NCBI GenBank assembly: GCA_947173915.1
Contig: CAMWGZ010000001.1
Coordinates: forward strand, 1-28,288
Length of the DNA: 28,288 bases
Direction of reading: 5' to 3'
Source of the DNA: an uncultured Alistipes sp.
Lineage (GTDB): Bacteria; Bacteroidota; Bacteroidia; Bacteroidales; Rikenellaceae
Positions 14,892 to 22,899 of this stretch are shown piece by piece. The first letter of the stretch is position 1; the number at the start of each line of letters is the position of its first letter. The notes beneath the pieces were generated by a model. It searched no databases and was not told where the DNA came from. It saw nothing but the letters and a program-made list of their open reading frames with translations. A program made the position numbers and the translations under genes.

Positions 14892-16019
14892 ATGAAAAAC
14901 TATCGTTCGAAAGGATGTGCGGCCGTCTGGGCCGTTTTGGCCATGTGCGCGCCGCTGACGGCTGCGCGCGCCGAAGTGCCGGCGGTGGCCGCCGGGTCGC
15001 CTGCGGAGGCATACGCCCCCTTTGCGGGGGGCGGGGAGATTCATGTGGTGCCCTGCGATCCCGCCCGCGAGCAGGCGGGCGAGGTGCCTCCCGTGACGCT
15101 CGACCTCCACGGAGGGCTGCGGGCCAAGTTCGAGTGGCAGCCCGGCGAGGGCAACGCCCGCTTCCAGGTGCGCAACGCCCGGCTGAGCGCGGCCGGCGAG
15201 ATCTACCGGAAGTTCTCCTACTGCATGGAGCTGGATCTTTCGGACGAGGGGCAGATCAAGCTGGTCAATGCCTACCTCGGCGGTCGGATTTATAAGGGGC
15301 TCAAGTTCGATATCGGCTACCTGCGCATCCCCTTCACGATCGATGCCCACCGGGCGCCCCATGCGCAGCTGTTCGCCAACCGTTCGTTCGTCGCCAAGGC
15401 GGGCGGCATGCGCGACGTGGGTGCCGTGCTGGGGTGGAGCTTCGGACGCAAGGTGCCGATCGTGCTTCAGGCCGGCCTGTTCAACGATGCGGGCATCGCC
15501 CAGAAGGATTACTGGACGGGCCGTCTCGGCTATGCGGGCAAGATGACCGTCGGGGTGCTGCCGTCGCTGAATTTCGTCGCCTCCTGGCGGACGACCCGTC
15601 CGGCCGACGTGCGCATGCACCTCTACAATGCGGGCTGCACCTTCCGCTCGGGCGGCTGGATCGTCGAGGCGGAGTACCTGCGCAAGGAGTACGGGGGCGG
15701 GGCCTTCGAGGGGGTCGATGCCTTCGACGGATTCTTCGGCTACGACCTGCCGCTGCGGCGCGTGTTCCGCAAGATGTCGTTCCTCGGGCGCTACGACTAT
15801 ATGGACAAGCACAGCAGCGGCCGTCCCGGTGCCGACGGGGTGCTGGTGGCCGACGATGCCCGCCGCCACCGCCTGACGGCGGGGCTGACTTTCAGCCTGG
15901 CGCTCCCCTTCACGGCCGATATCCGGCTCAACTACGAGAAGTATCTCTACGCGCATGACGCAACGCCCAAGGCCTCCGAGCACGATAAGATCGTGGTGGA
16001 GTTCGTGGCCCATTTCTGA
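14892..16019 (+). CDS. OprP/OprO-type outer-membrane porin
   Basis: 375 residues from the ATG at 14892, chosen because it starts a proper signal peptide (MKNYRSKGCAAVWAVLAMCAPLTAARA, cleavage near residue 27); the frame is open further upstream but crosses the promoter. The mature part begins with LHGGLRAKFEWQPGEGNARFQVRNARL and continues with many alternating strands ending in Phe (VVEFVAHF), the C-terminal signal of outer-membrane barrels. Segments such as FDIGYLRIPFTID and WIVEAEYLRKEYG match the phosphate-selective porin O/P family. In Bacteroidetes such proteins are not proven to be phosphate-specific, and no phosphate transport gene is nearby, so the substrate is open. It is monocistronic, with its own promoter and a bidirectional terminator. 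Confidence 0.87.
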   Translation: MKNYRSKGCAAVWAVLAMCAPLTAARAEVPAVAAGSPAEAYAPFAGGGEIHVVPCDPAREQAGEVPPVTLDLHGGLRAKFEWQPGEGNARFQVRNARLSAAGEIYRKFSYCMELDLSDEGQIKLVNAYLGGRIYKGLKFDIGYLRIPFTIDAHRAPHAQLFANRSFVAKAGGMRDVGAVLGWSFGRKVPIVLQAGLFNDAGIAQKDYWTGRLGYAGKMTVGVLPSLNFVASWRTTRPADVRMHLYNAGCTFRSGGWIVEAEYLRKEYGGGAFEGVDAFDGFFGYDLPLRRVFRKMSFLGRYDYMDKHSSGRPGADGVLVADDARRHRLTAGLTFSLALPFTADIRLNYEKYLYAHDATPKASEHDKIVVEFVAHF

Positions 16020-16045
16020 CGGGGCCTGCAGCCGGCCGATACGAA

Positions 16046-16080
16046 AAGCCCGCGATCGCATGATCGCGGGCTTGCTTTTT
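16046..16080 (+). terminator. Bidirectional terminator between porin and thioredoxin genes
   Basis: A perfect 12-bp stem (16046-16057 with 16062-16073), loop GCAT, followed by GCTTTTT on the plus strand; on the minus strand the stem is followed by TTCGT after the AA/TT pairs. It lies between convergent genes and can serve both. Confidence 0.88.
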
Positions 16081-16093
16081 CCGTGCGGCGGGG

Positions 16094-16513
16094 TCAGCGC
16101 TCCTCGCCGGGCTGCCCGACGATGCGGAGCAGGGCCGCCTCGAAGGCTTCGGGCGACAGCGCACCGGAGATCGTTCCCCGGAGTTGGCCTTCGGTGTCGA
16201 GGATCAGGCAGGTCGGCACGGCCCGCACGCCGTAGTTGCGGGCGAGCGCACGTCCCGTCGGCTTGTCGATGTCGTATCTGGCCGCGACCACGCAGCGCTC
16301 CATCAGCGCGGCGATGTCCGGGCGCGAGAAGACCTCGCGCTCCATCCTTTTGCAGGGTCCGCACCAGGTGGCGTAGAGGTCGATGAAGACCAGTTTGTCG
16401 GCTGCGGCGGCCTCGCGGCGCAGCGCGTCGGTCGGGACTTCGCGGAAGCGCACCTGGGCTTCCGCCGCGAGGCAGCCGAGCGAGAAGAGCAGCAGCAGGA
16501 TCGTTTTTTTCAT
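16094..16513 (-). CDS. Periplasmic thioredoxin-fold protein
   Basis: 139 residues. A signal peptide (MKKTILLLLFSLGCLAAEAQ, cleavage likely at AEA-Q) directs it to the periplasm. The thioredoxin fold shows FIDLYATWCGPCKRME with active-site Cys51 and Cys54, then YDIDKPTGRALARNYGVRAVPTCLIL with the cis-Pro. The CGPC motif and single-domain length fit a thioredoxin-like reductase or TlpA-type protein. It lies 40 bp downstream of rlmN in the same direction without an obvious terminator or promoter between them, so cotranscription is likely. Its periplasmic partner is unknown. Confidence 0.92.
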   Translation of the reverse strand: MKKTILLLLFSLGCLAAEAQVRFREVPTDALRREAAAADKLVFIDLYATWCGPCKRMEREVFSRPDIAALMERCVVAARYDIDKPTGRALARNYGVRAVPTCLILDTEGQLRGTISGALSPEAFEAALLRIVGQPGEER

Positions 16514-16553
16514 GGCGGTTCGTTTTTTCAGGTAAGGAAGCGCGCAGCAACAA

Positions 16554-17582
16554 TCATTCCGCGCTGCGCTGCGCCGTTGAGAGCAGGCCGCAGGCCGCCT
16601 GGATGTCCTCCCCGCGCGAGGCGCGGATGGTGGTGTGGATGCCTTTGGCGGTCAGCGCGTCGCGGAAAGCGGTCATCGCCCGGTCGTCGGGCGAGAAGTA
16701 GGGTGAGCCGGGGATCTTGTGGAAGCGGATCAGGTTGATGCGGCACTTCACGCCGTCGAGCAGCCGGCACAGCTCGCGTATGTGGCGTGGCGAGTCGTTG
16801 CGGCCGCTGAGGACGATGTATTCGAACGAGACGCGCCGCTGGTGGCTGAAGTCGTGGCGGCGCAGGATGTCGATGACCGAGCGGATCGGCCATGCCCGCT
16901 CGACGGGCATGATCTCGGCCCGCTCGTCGGCGAAGGGGTTGTGGAGGCTGACGGCCAGGTGGACCCCCGTCGCCCGCAGGAAGCGGTCGAGCTGCGGCGC
17001 TACGCCCGAGGTCGAGACCGTGATGCGGGTGGGCGACCAGCCGAATCCCCAGTCGGAGGTAAGTATTTCGAGCGTTTCGAGTACGTTGTCGGTGTTGTCC
17101 AGCGGCTCGCCCATTCCCATGAAGACCAGGTTGGTCAGCCGTTCGCGTTCGGGCAGGGCACCGATCTGGTTGAGGATCTCGTGGGGCGAGAGCGAATGCT
17201 GGAGCCCCTGGCGGCCCGTCGCGCAGAAGCGGCAGCCCATGCGGCAGCCCGCCTGCGAGGAGACGCAGAGCGTGGCCCGCTCGCCGTCGGGGATGTAGGC
17301 CGATTCGACGTAGGCCCCTTCGAGGGTGCGGTAGAGGTATTTCTTCGTGCCGTCCCGCGAGATGCTCTCCCTTTCGGGTGCGGCAAGGCCCACGCGGTAT
17401 TCGCGGGCGAGCAGTTCGCGGTGGCGCAGCGAGAGGTTGCTCATCGCGGCGATGTCGGCCGTGTGGCGGTCGTAGAGCCAGCGGGCGATCTGCCGGGCCG
17501 TGAAGCGGGGCATTGCCAGCCGGTTGCAGAGTTCCTCCAGCCGGGCGAGCGTCATGCCGTAGAGGGGTGTGGAATGCGTCAT
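16554..17582 (-). CDS. rlmN: 23S rRNA (adenine-2503-C2)-methyltransferase
   Basis: 342 residues, a radical-SAM enzyme that methylates A2503 of 23S rRNA and, in E. coli, A37 of some tRNAs. The iron-sulfur motif is CRMGCRFC (Cys113, Cys117, Cys120). The methyl-carrying cysteine equivalent to E. coli Cys355 is Cys331 in DIQAACG, and Cys106 matches E. coli Cys118. NLVFMGMGEPLDN at about 151-163 is the conserved GEP motif. The RlmN/Cfr distinction favours RlmN because of the AACG context and housekeeping setting. A -7 box lies at 17638-17645 on the minus strand. Confidence 0.96.
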   Translation of the reverse strand: MTHSTPLYGMTLARLEELCNRLAMPRFTARQIARWLYDRHTADIAAMSNLSLRHRELLAREYRVGLAAPERESISRDGTKKYLYRTLEGAYVESAYIPDGERATLCVSSQAGCRMGCRFCATGRQGLQHSLSPHEILNQIGALPERERLTNLVFMGMGEPLDNTDNVLETLEILTSDWGFGWSPTRITVSTSGVAPQLDRFLRATGVHLAVSLHNPFADERAEIMPVERAWPIRSVIDILRRHDFSHQRRVSFEYIVLSGRNDSPRHIRELCRLLDGVKCRINLIRFHKIPGSPYFSPDDRAMTAFRDALTAKGIHTTIRASRGEDIQAACGLLSTAQRSAE

Positions 17583-17637
17583 CGGGATGTGGTTCGTTCG
17601 TGCGGGACAGGGTGCGCAGCGGGTGCGCTTGTCGGGG

Positions 17638-17645
17638 CAAAATTA
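17638..17645 (-). promoter_or_regulatory. -7 promoter box of rlmN
   Basis: Minus strand reads TAATTTTG, matching TAnnTTTG, about 55 bases before the rlmN ATG. It is divergent from the tonB-like promoter 54 bases away. Confidence 0.5.
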
Positions 17646-17698
17646 GTTAAAAAACGAAGATTTTCGGCGCGGATGGGGCGATTTTGAATTTTTATGTC

Positions 17699-17706
17699 TA
17701 TATTTG
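17699..17706 (+). promoter_or_regulatory. -7 promoter box of the tonB-like gene
   Basis: TATATTTG, matching TAnnTTTG, 69 bases before the ATG at 17776. A TTTG at 17683-17686 is too close (12 bases) to be a normal -33 element. Confidence 0.6.
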
Positions 17707-17775
17707 TCGGTAGATAGCGTGCCTTGCGGTACGATACGGACGCGATTTGCAGTTATTAATCGAAGAAAACATACT

Positions 17776-18456
17776 ATGGAAATCAAGAAAACACCGAAAG
17801 CCGACGGAGAGAACAAGCGCGGTCTGTTTCTCGAAATCGGATTGGTCATCGCTCTCGGATTGGTGATCCTGGCTTTCTCCATTACGCCGAAGGAGCACCG
17901 CATCGAGAAGATCGACAAGGGTTACATGCCGGTCGAGACGGAAATGGTGGAGATTACCCGCCAGGACCAGAAGCCGCCCGAGGCCCCCAAGAAGGTCGAT
18001 ATGAACGTGTTGAGCGACATGCTGGACATTGTGACCAACGACACCAAGATCGAGACCGAAATTTCGTTCGAGGAATTCAATGAGGACGAGGCCATCGAGA
18101 TCGCTCCCGTCGAGGAGGAGGAGATCGTCGAGGAGGAGATCTTCGTGACGGCCGAGAAGATGCCCAGCTTCATGGGCGGCGATCTGAGCGCCTTCAACCG
18201 GTGGGTGCAGGCGCGTGTGAAATATCCCGCCATCGCCCAGGAGAACGGTATCGCCGGCAAGGTGTTCGTGAAGTTCGTGGTCGAGAAGGACGGTACGCTG
18301 AGCAAGATCGAGGTGCTGCGTTCGCCCGACAAGTCGCTTTCGGACGAGGTAATCCGCATTCTGAAAACTTCGCCCAAATGGGAGCCCGCCATGCAGCGCA
18401 ACCGGCCGGTGCGTCTGACCTTTACCATGCCGGTCAATTTCCAGATCATGGATTAG
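17776..18456 (+). CDS. TonB family energy transducer
   Basis: 226 residues. The start at 17776 places a short cytoplasmic tail before a single membrane helix (about residues 17-36, LFLEIGLVIALGLVILAFSI). The periplasmic linker (about 45-120) is acidic, with runs such as EEEEIVEEEI, and only lightly proline-rich (KPPEAPKK). The C-terminal TonB domain covers about 135-226: YPAIAQENGIAGKVFVKFVV, then SDEVIRILKTSPKWEPAMQ and VRLTFTMPVNFQ. It would couple the proton gradient to outer-membrane transporters. No exbB, exbD or TonB-dependent receptor lies nearby, so it is one of the scattered Bacteroidetes TonB paralogues. The open frame upstream to 17704 overlaps the promoter and is not used. Confidence 0.93.
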   Translation: MEIKKTPKADGENKRGLFLEIGLVIALGLVILAFSITPKEHRIEKIDKGYMPVETEMVEITRQDQKPPEAPKKVDMNVLSDMLDIVTNDTKIETEISFEEFNEDEAIEIAPVEEEEIVEEEIFVTAEKMPSFMGGDLSAFNRWVQARVKYPAIAQENGIAGKVFVKFVVEKDGTLSKIEVLRSPDKSLSDEVIRILKTSPKWEPAMQRNRPVRLTFTMPVNFQIMD

Positions 18457-18480
18457 GGTCGTTCCGACGGATTCGATAAT

Positions 18481-18515
18481 CAAGGGCATCTTCGCGCAGA
18501 GGGTGCCCTTGTTTT
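18481..18515 (+). terminator. Terminator of the tonB-like gene
   Basis: CAAGGGCA (18481-18488) pairs with TGCCCTTG (18504-18511), an 8-bp stem with a 15-base loop, followed by TTTTC. It starts 24 bases after the stop. Confidence 0.7.
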
Positions 18516-18555
18516 CAATCAGATGGGATTGCTGTTTGGATTTTATAATTGAAAA

Positions 18556-18963
18556 ATGGATATGAAAAAGACCTTGATATTTACTTTGGGAATAATAACC
18601 GGTGTTTTTCTGACATTTGTAGGACTCTTTATTGTAGGGATTAATAAATCCAATAATAATGGAATTACTATGTTCGAAGAGCCTGGGGAGGTCATTATGG
18701 CAGATCAATTTAAGATTTTTCAGGTGTTAGAACCGCACGTTGCTCTTGCTAATGCAGAAGATAGTAGTTTATCTTTATCTTCTATATCTTTTTTTAATGG
18801 CCCTATCGTATTATTTGTAAATCATACTGGAAAATATTATTACGATGATGAGATCATTAAAGTCCCTCAGGGAAAATGTGTAAGACAAATAGGTATATAT
18901 AATTATATGAACAGAACAGGTGGGGTTAAGACTGTTCCTGTTGTTTGTATGATGGATATTTAA
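18556..18963 (+). CDS. Small AT-rich hypothetical membrane-anchored protein
   Basis: 135 residues. After MDMKKT there is one hydrophobic segment (about residues 5-29, LIFTLGIITGVFLTFVGLFIVGI), probably a membrane anchor. It is followed by a soluble domain with SNNNGITMFEEPGEVI and FKIFQVLEPHVALANAED, then KYYYDDEIIKVPQGKCVRQIGIYNY ending in VPVVCMMDI. This arrangement recalls small uncharacterised Bacteroides proteins, but I cannot name a family. A start at the second Met (18562) is equally possible. Base composition and codons (AAT, ATA, TTA) are far more AT-rich than any neighbour, which suggests recent acquisition. It lies between the tonB terminator and hflX, and is in the same frame as hflX, separated by one TAA. 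Confidence 0.75.
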   Translation: MDMKKTLIFTLGIITGVFLTFVGLFIVGINKSNNNGITMFEEPGEVIMADQFKIFQVLEPHVALANAEDSSLSLSSISFFNGPIVLFVNHTGKYYYDDEIIKVPQGKCVRQIGIYNYMNRTGGVKTVPVVCMMDI

Positions 18964-18981
18964 ATTAGCATTCTTTATATT

Positions 18982-20220
18982 TTGACACAGAACGATAATA
19001 AAAATACGAAAGATACGGCTGCGCCGGGCGTTCCGGCGGCCGATGCCGGACGATCGGAGCGGGCGGTGCTGGTGGCCGTGGTGTGCGACCGGCAGGACGC
19101 GCGCCGCACGGAGGAGTACCTCGACGAGCTGGAGTTTCTGGCCGAGACGGCCGGGATCGAGACCGTGCGCCGCATCACGCAGCGGCTGCCGCAGCCCTCG
19201 TCGCGCATCTATGTGGGACCGGGCAAGCTGGAGGAGATCGCCGACTACTGCCGCGAGCAGGAGATCGATGTGGTGATCTTCGACGACGAGCTGTCGCCGT
19301 CGCAGACCCGCAACATCGAGGCGGCGATGCCCTGCCGGATTCTGGACCGCACGCGCCTGATTCTCGACATTTTCCTTTCGCGTGCGCGGACGGCATACGC
19401 CAAGACCCAGGTGCAGCTGGCCAACTACCAGTACATGCTGCCCCGGCTCTCGGGCATGTGGACCCATCTGGAGCGGCAGCGCGGCGGTACGGGTACGCGC
19501 GGCGGCGCGGGCGAGCGCGAGATCGAGACCGACCGTCGCATCGTGCGCAACCGCATCAGCAAGCTCAAGGAGGATCTCCAGAAGATCGACCGCCAGATGG
19601 CCGTGCAGCGCTCGAACCGGGGTTCGCTCGTGCGGGTGGCGCTGGTGGGCTATACCAACGTCGGCAAATCGACGCTGATGAACCTGCTCTCGAAGAGCGA
19701 CGTTTTCGCCGAGAATAAGCTCTTCGCCACGCTCGACACGACGGTGCGCAAGGTGGTCTTCGACAACCTGCCCTTCCTGCTCTCCGATACCGTCGGATTC
19801 ATCCGCAAGCTGCCCACCGAGCTGGTCGAGTCGTTCAAATCGACGCTCGACGAGGTGCGCGAGGCCGACCTGCTGCTGCATGTGGTCGATGTCTCCCACC
19901 CGCAGTTCGAGGATCAGATCGCCGTCGTGAAGCAGACCCTGCAGGAGATCGGTGCGGGCGACAAGCCGGTCTATCTCGTCTTCAACAAGGTTGATGCCTA
20001 CACCTGCGTGGAGAAGGATCCCGACGACCTGACACCTCCCACGCGGGAGAACCTCTCGCTCGACGAGCTGCGGCGGAGCTGGATCGCGCAGGCCAACACC
20101 CCCTGCATCTTCATCTCGGCCGTCGAGAAGATCAATGTCGAGAAGCTGCGCACGGACCTCTACGGCATGATCCGCGAAATCCATGCGGGACGCTACCCGT
20201 TCAACAATTTCCTCTATTGA
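18982..20220 (+). CDS. hflX: GTPase HflX, ribosome-splitting factor
   Basis: 412 residues from a TTG codon at 18982. No ATG or plausible GTG exists between the upstream stop (18961-18963) and the conserved start of the N-terminal domain (RAVLVAVVCD, about residue 28), so the TTG is the best guess; the first 12 codons are AT-rich. The N-terminal HflX domain has SSRIYVGPGKLEEI and FDDELSPSQTRNIE, then the coiled linker. The G domain starts with the P-loop GYTNVGKST (223-231), then DTVGFIRKLP and NKVD. The ending FPYNNFLY-like YPFNNFLY is common in this family. HflX dissociates stalled 70S ribosomes under stress. It is followed by upp after 22 bp. Confidence 0.93.
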   Translation: MTQNDNKNTKDTAAPGVPAADAGRSERAVLVAVVCDRQDARRTEEYLDELEFLAETAGIETVRRITQRLPQPSSRIYVGPGKLEEIADYCREQEIDVVIFDDELSPSQTRNIEAAMPCRILDRTRLILDIFLSRARTAYAKTQVQLANYQYMLPRLSGMWTHLERQRGGTGTRGGAGEREIETDRRIVRNRISKLKEDLQKIDRQMAVQRSNRGSLVRVALVGYTNVGKSTLMNLLSKSDVFAENKLFATLDTTVRKVVFDNLPFLLSDTVGFIRKLPTELVESFKSTLDEVREADLLLHVVDVSHPQFEDQIAVVKQTLQEIGAGDKPVYLVFNKVDAYTCVEKDPDDLTPPTRENLSLDELRRSWIAQANTPCIFISAVEKINVEKLRTDLYGMIREIHAGRYPFNNFLY

Positions 20221-20242
20221 CAAACCCTCAAAAACGACACTT

Positions 20243-20896
20243 ATGCTGCACATTCTCAACCAGCAGAATACCCTGCTCAACAAATTCATCGCCGAGATCC
20301 GCGACCGTTCGGTCCAGCAGGATTCGATGCGCTTCCGCCGCAATCTGGAGCGTATCGGCGAAGTGACGGCCTACGAAATCTCCCGGACGATGAACTACGA
20401 GCCGCGCACGGTCGAGACTCCGCTGGGCGAGGCCGTCGTGCAGTGCATCTCCGACCGGGTGGTGCTGGCCACCATCCTGCGGGCGGGGCTTCCGTTCCAT
20501 CAGGGCTTTCTGAACTACTTCGACGATGCGCAGAACGCCTTCGTTTCGGCCTACCGCAAGAGCAAGAAGGACGGCACCTTTACCGTCAAGGTCGAGTACA
20601 TCTCGTGCGGCGACCTGGAGGGCAAGACGCTGCTGCTGGTCGATCCGATGCTGGCCACCGGCTCGTCGCTCGTGCTGGCCTGGGAGGCGCTCTGCGAGCG
20701 GGGCGGCATGCCGGCCCACACCCACATCGCTTCGGTCATCGCCAGCGAGCAGGGGGTGGATTACGTGATGAAGCACATGCCGCGCGAGCATGTCTCGATC
20801 TGGTGCGCGGCCGTCGATGAGGAGCTTACCTCGCGGGCCTACATCGTCCCGGGCATCGGCGATGCCGGCGACCTGGCCTACGGTGAAAAGATCTGA
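20243..20896 (+). CDS. upp: Uracil phosphoribosyltransferase
   Basis: 217 residues. It makes UMP from uracil and PRPP in pyrimidine salvage. The PRPP-binding motif is LVDPMLATGSSL at about residues 132-143. The uracil-binding C-terminal region reads YIVPGIGDAGDLAYGEK. The start at 20243 matches the family's short N-terminal helix (LNQQNTLLNKFIAEIRD). It lies 22 bp after hflX and 8 bp before the LTA-synthase-like gene, all on the same strand, so the three are probably one transcript. Confidence 0.96.
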   Translation: MLHILNQQNTLLNKFIAEIRDRSVQQDSMRFRRNLERIGEVTAYEISRTMNYEPRTVETPLGEAVVQCISDRVVLATILRAGLPFHQGFLNYFDDAQNAFVSAYRKSKKDGTFTVKVEYISCGDLEGKTLLLVDPMLATGSSLVLAWEALCERGGMPAHTHIASVIASEQGVDYVMKHMPREHVSIWCAAVDEELTSRAYIVPGIGDAGDLAYGEKI

Positions 20897-20904
20897 TTCC
20901 GGCA

Positions 20905-22761
20905 ATGCTGCGTCGTCTGTCGTTCCCTGCGGCCGTCTTTGCCGTGACCGTCGGCTGGATGGCCCTGCAGAAACCGCTGTTTCTGCTCTTCTACCATGCG
21001 CGCTCGGCTTCGGCCTCGGCGGCCGACTGGTGGGCCGTCGTGCGGCACGGGCTGTCGCTCGACTGCACCGTCGCGGGATACGTCGCCGCCGTACCGGCAC
21101 TCGCCGTGCTGGCATCGTGGTGGATGCCCGATTCGTGGTGCCGTGCCGTGCGGCGGGCGGTGCGCTGCTGGCTGGCGCTCGCGGCTGTCGCGACGGCCGC
21201 GATCTTCGCGGTCGATCTGGGGCTGTACGGCTATTGGGGCTTCCGGCTCGACGGGTCGGTGCTCGTCTATCTTTCGGATCCGAAGGAGGCGCTGGCCAGC
21301 GTCACGTGGGGCGAGGCCCTGCGGCAGCTGGCGGTCTTCGCGCTCTACGGCGGCGGCATGGCCGCCACGCTTCTGCCGCTCGTGTCTCTTCTCGGGTGCG
21401 GAGACGGCGCACGCCCGGCGCGTGTGCGTGCGTGCGGTTCGCTGTTGTCGCTGCTGCTCTGCGGCGTGCTGTTCCTGGCTATCCGGGGCGGCGTGACGGT
21501 GGCCGTGGCCAACGTCAGCAAGGTCTATTTCAGCAAGGACATGTTCTTGAACCACGCCGCCGTCAATCCCGTCTTCTCGTTCCTCTCGTCGGCGGGCGAT
21601 CGGCGGGAGTATGCCGCGGCCTATCCCTTCTTCGGTGAGGAGCGGCGGCGGGAGCTTTTCGACGACGTGCGGGGCAACCGCCCCGGTGCGGACGACGGCA
21701 CCCCCCCCCTGCTGCGCACGCAGCGCCCGAATGTGGTGCTGGTGCTGCTCGAGAGTTTCGGCCGCACGATCATGGACGACACCGTGGGCGGCCGTCCCGT
21801 GATGCCCAACATGCAGCGGCTCAAGAGTGAGGGCGTGTGGTTCGAGAACTTCTTCGCCAACTCCTACCGTACCGACCGGGGCGAGGTGGCGGTGCTCTGC
21901 GGCTTTCCGGCGCAGACCACCATGTCGCTCATGAAGCTGCCCCGCAAGAACGCCTCCCTGCCGTCGCTGGCCCGCTCGCTCGGGCGTGAGGGCTACCGCT
22001 CGCTCTTCGTCTATGGCGGCGACCTCAATTTTACCAACCAGGCTTCGTTCATGTATGCGACCGGTTGGGAGCGGCTGCTCTGGCAGAAGCAGATGCGGCT
22101 CGATGCCCCGACCTCGAAGTGGGGCTATGCCGACGACGTGGTGGCCGACCTTTTCGCCGACGAGGTGGAGGCGCTGAGCCGTGCGGGAGAGCCGTTTCTG
22201 GCGGGCTGGCTCACGCTTTCGAGCCACGAGCCGTTCGACGTTCCCTACGATGCGTTCGACGACCGGCTGCTCAACGCGATGGCCTTTACCGACGCGCAGG
22301 TCGGGCGGCTGATCGACCGGCTGAAGGCTTTGCCCGCGTGGGACGACCTGCTGGTGGTGCTCGTCGCCGACCACGCCTATCCCTATCCCGAGGGACTGAG
22401 CTACAACGAGCCGCTGCGCCACCGCATCCCGATGCTCTGGCTGGGCGGCGCGGTGGCCGGCCCGGCGGAGGTGGAGACCTACGCCTCGCAGATCGACTTA
22501 TGCGCCACGCTGCTGGCGCAGCTCGGCATTTCGCACGAGGAGTTCGACTACAGCAAGAACATTTTCGGCAGCGAGCCTCCCCGGCGGTTCGGCTACTGGT
22601 GCTTCAGCGACGGCTTCGGCTTCATCGACGAGGCGGGCGAGACGGTCTATGACCACACCGCCCGGCGGGTGGTCCGTTCGGACGGCGCGGGCTGCGAGGA
22701 GCGTCTGGAGCGGGGCAAGGCGCTGCTGCAAACCACCTACGAGGACATCGGCCGCCGGTAG
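20905..22761 (+). CDS. LTA synthase-like membrane phosphotransferase (sulfatase fold)
   Basis: 618 residues. About five membrane helices lie in the first 200 residues (for example CTVAGYVAAVPALAVLASWW and ALAAVATAAIFAVDLGLYGYW). The extracytoplasmic alkaline-phosphatase-fold domain then runs from about 273: NVVLVLLESFGRTIMDD holds the metal-binding Glu, SYRTDRGEVAVLCGFPAQT the nucleophile Thr323, and LVVLVADHAYPYP the Asp/His pair. This is the LtaS layout, seen in Bacteroidetes although they have no classical lipoteichoic acid. By analogy it may transfer phosphoglycerol or phosphoethanolamine to a surface glycan; the substrate is unknown. A run of nine C residues (21701-21709) lies between the membrane and catalytic parts. 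It is 8 bp downstream of upp. Confidence 0.88.
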   Translation: MLRRLSFPAAVFAVTVGWMALQKPLFLLFYHARSASASAADWWAVVRHGLSLDCTVAGYVAAVPALAVLASWWMPDSWCRAVRRAVRCWLALAAVATAAIFAVDLGLYGYWGFRLDGSVLVYLSDPKEALASVTWGEALRQLAVFALYGGGMAATLLPLVSLLGCGDGARPARVRACGSLLSLLLCGVLFLAIRGGVTVAVANVSKVYFSKDMFLNHAAVNPVFSFLSSAGDRREYAAAYPFFGEERRRELFDDVRGNRPGADDGTPPLLRTQRPNVVLVLLESFGRTIMDDTVGGRPVMPNMQRLKSEGVWFENFFANSYRTDRGEVAVLCGFPAQTTMSLMKLPRKNASLPSLARSLGREGYRSLFVYGGDLNFTNQASFMYATGWERLLWQKQMRLDAPTSKWGYADDVVADLFADEVEALSRAGEPFLAGWLTLSSHEPFDVPYDAFDDRLLNAMAFTDAQVGRLIDRLKALPAWDDLLVVLVADHAYPYPEGLSYNEPLRHRIPMLWLGGAVAGPAEVETYASQIDLCATLLAQLGISHEEFDYSKNIFGSEPPRRFGYWCFSDGFGFIDEAGETVYDHTARRVVRSDGAGCEERLERGKALLQTTYEDIGRR

Positions 22762-22886
22762 CTTCGCGGGCGGCGGACGGAAGCTGCGGTGCGTGCCGGA
22801 AGGGTGCGCAGGGGGCGGGATGCCCTGTTCGGCGGGCCGGATCGAATATATCGGCCGCGCGGCTTCCCCTTGTCGGGCGAAATTAC

Positions 22887-22894
22887 TACCTTTG
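22887..22894 (+). promoter_or_regulatory. -7 promoter box of the UvrD-like helicase, very near the ATG
   Basis: TACCTTTG, matching TAnnTTTG, ends 5 bases before the ATG at 22900. Transcription would begin at or next to the start codon. A TTG at 22870-22872 is at a shorter spacing than the usual -33. Confidence 0.55.
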
Positions 22895-22899
22895 CCCGC

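Noticed and set aside
16554..17582. Cfr-type antibiotic-resistance methyltransferase
   Set aside because: The Cys positions and the DIQAACG ending fit RlmN, and the gene sits in a housekeeping setting without mobile elements.
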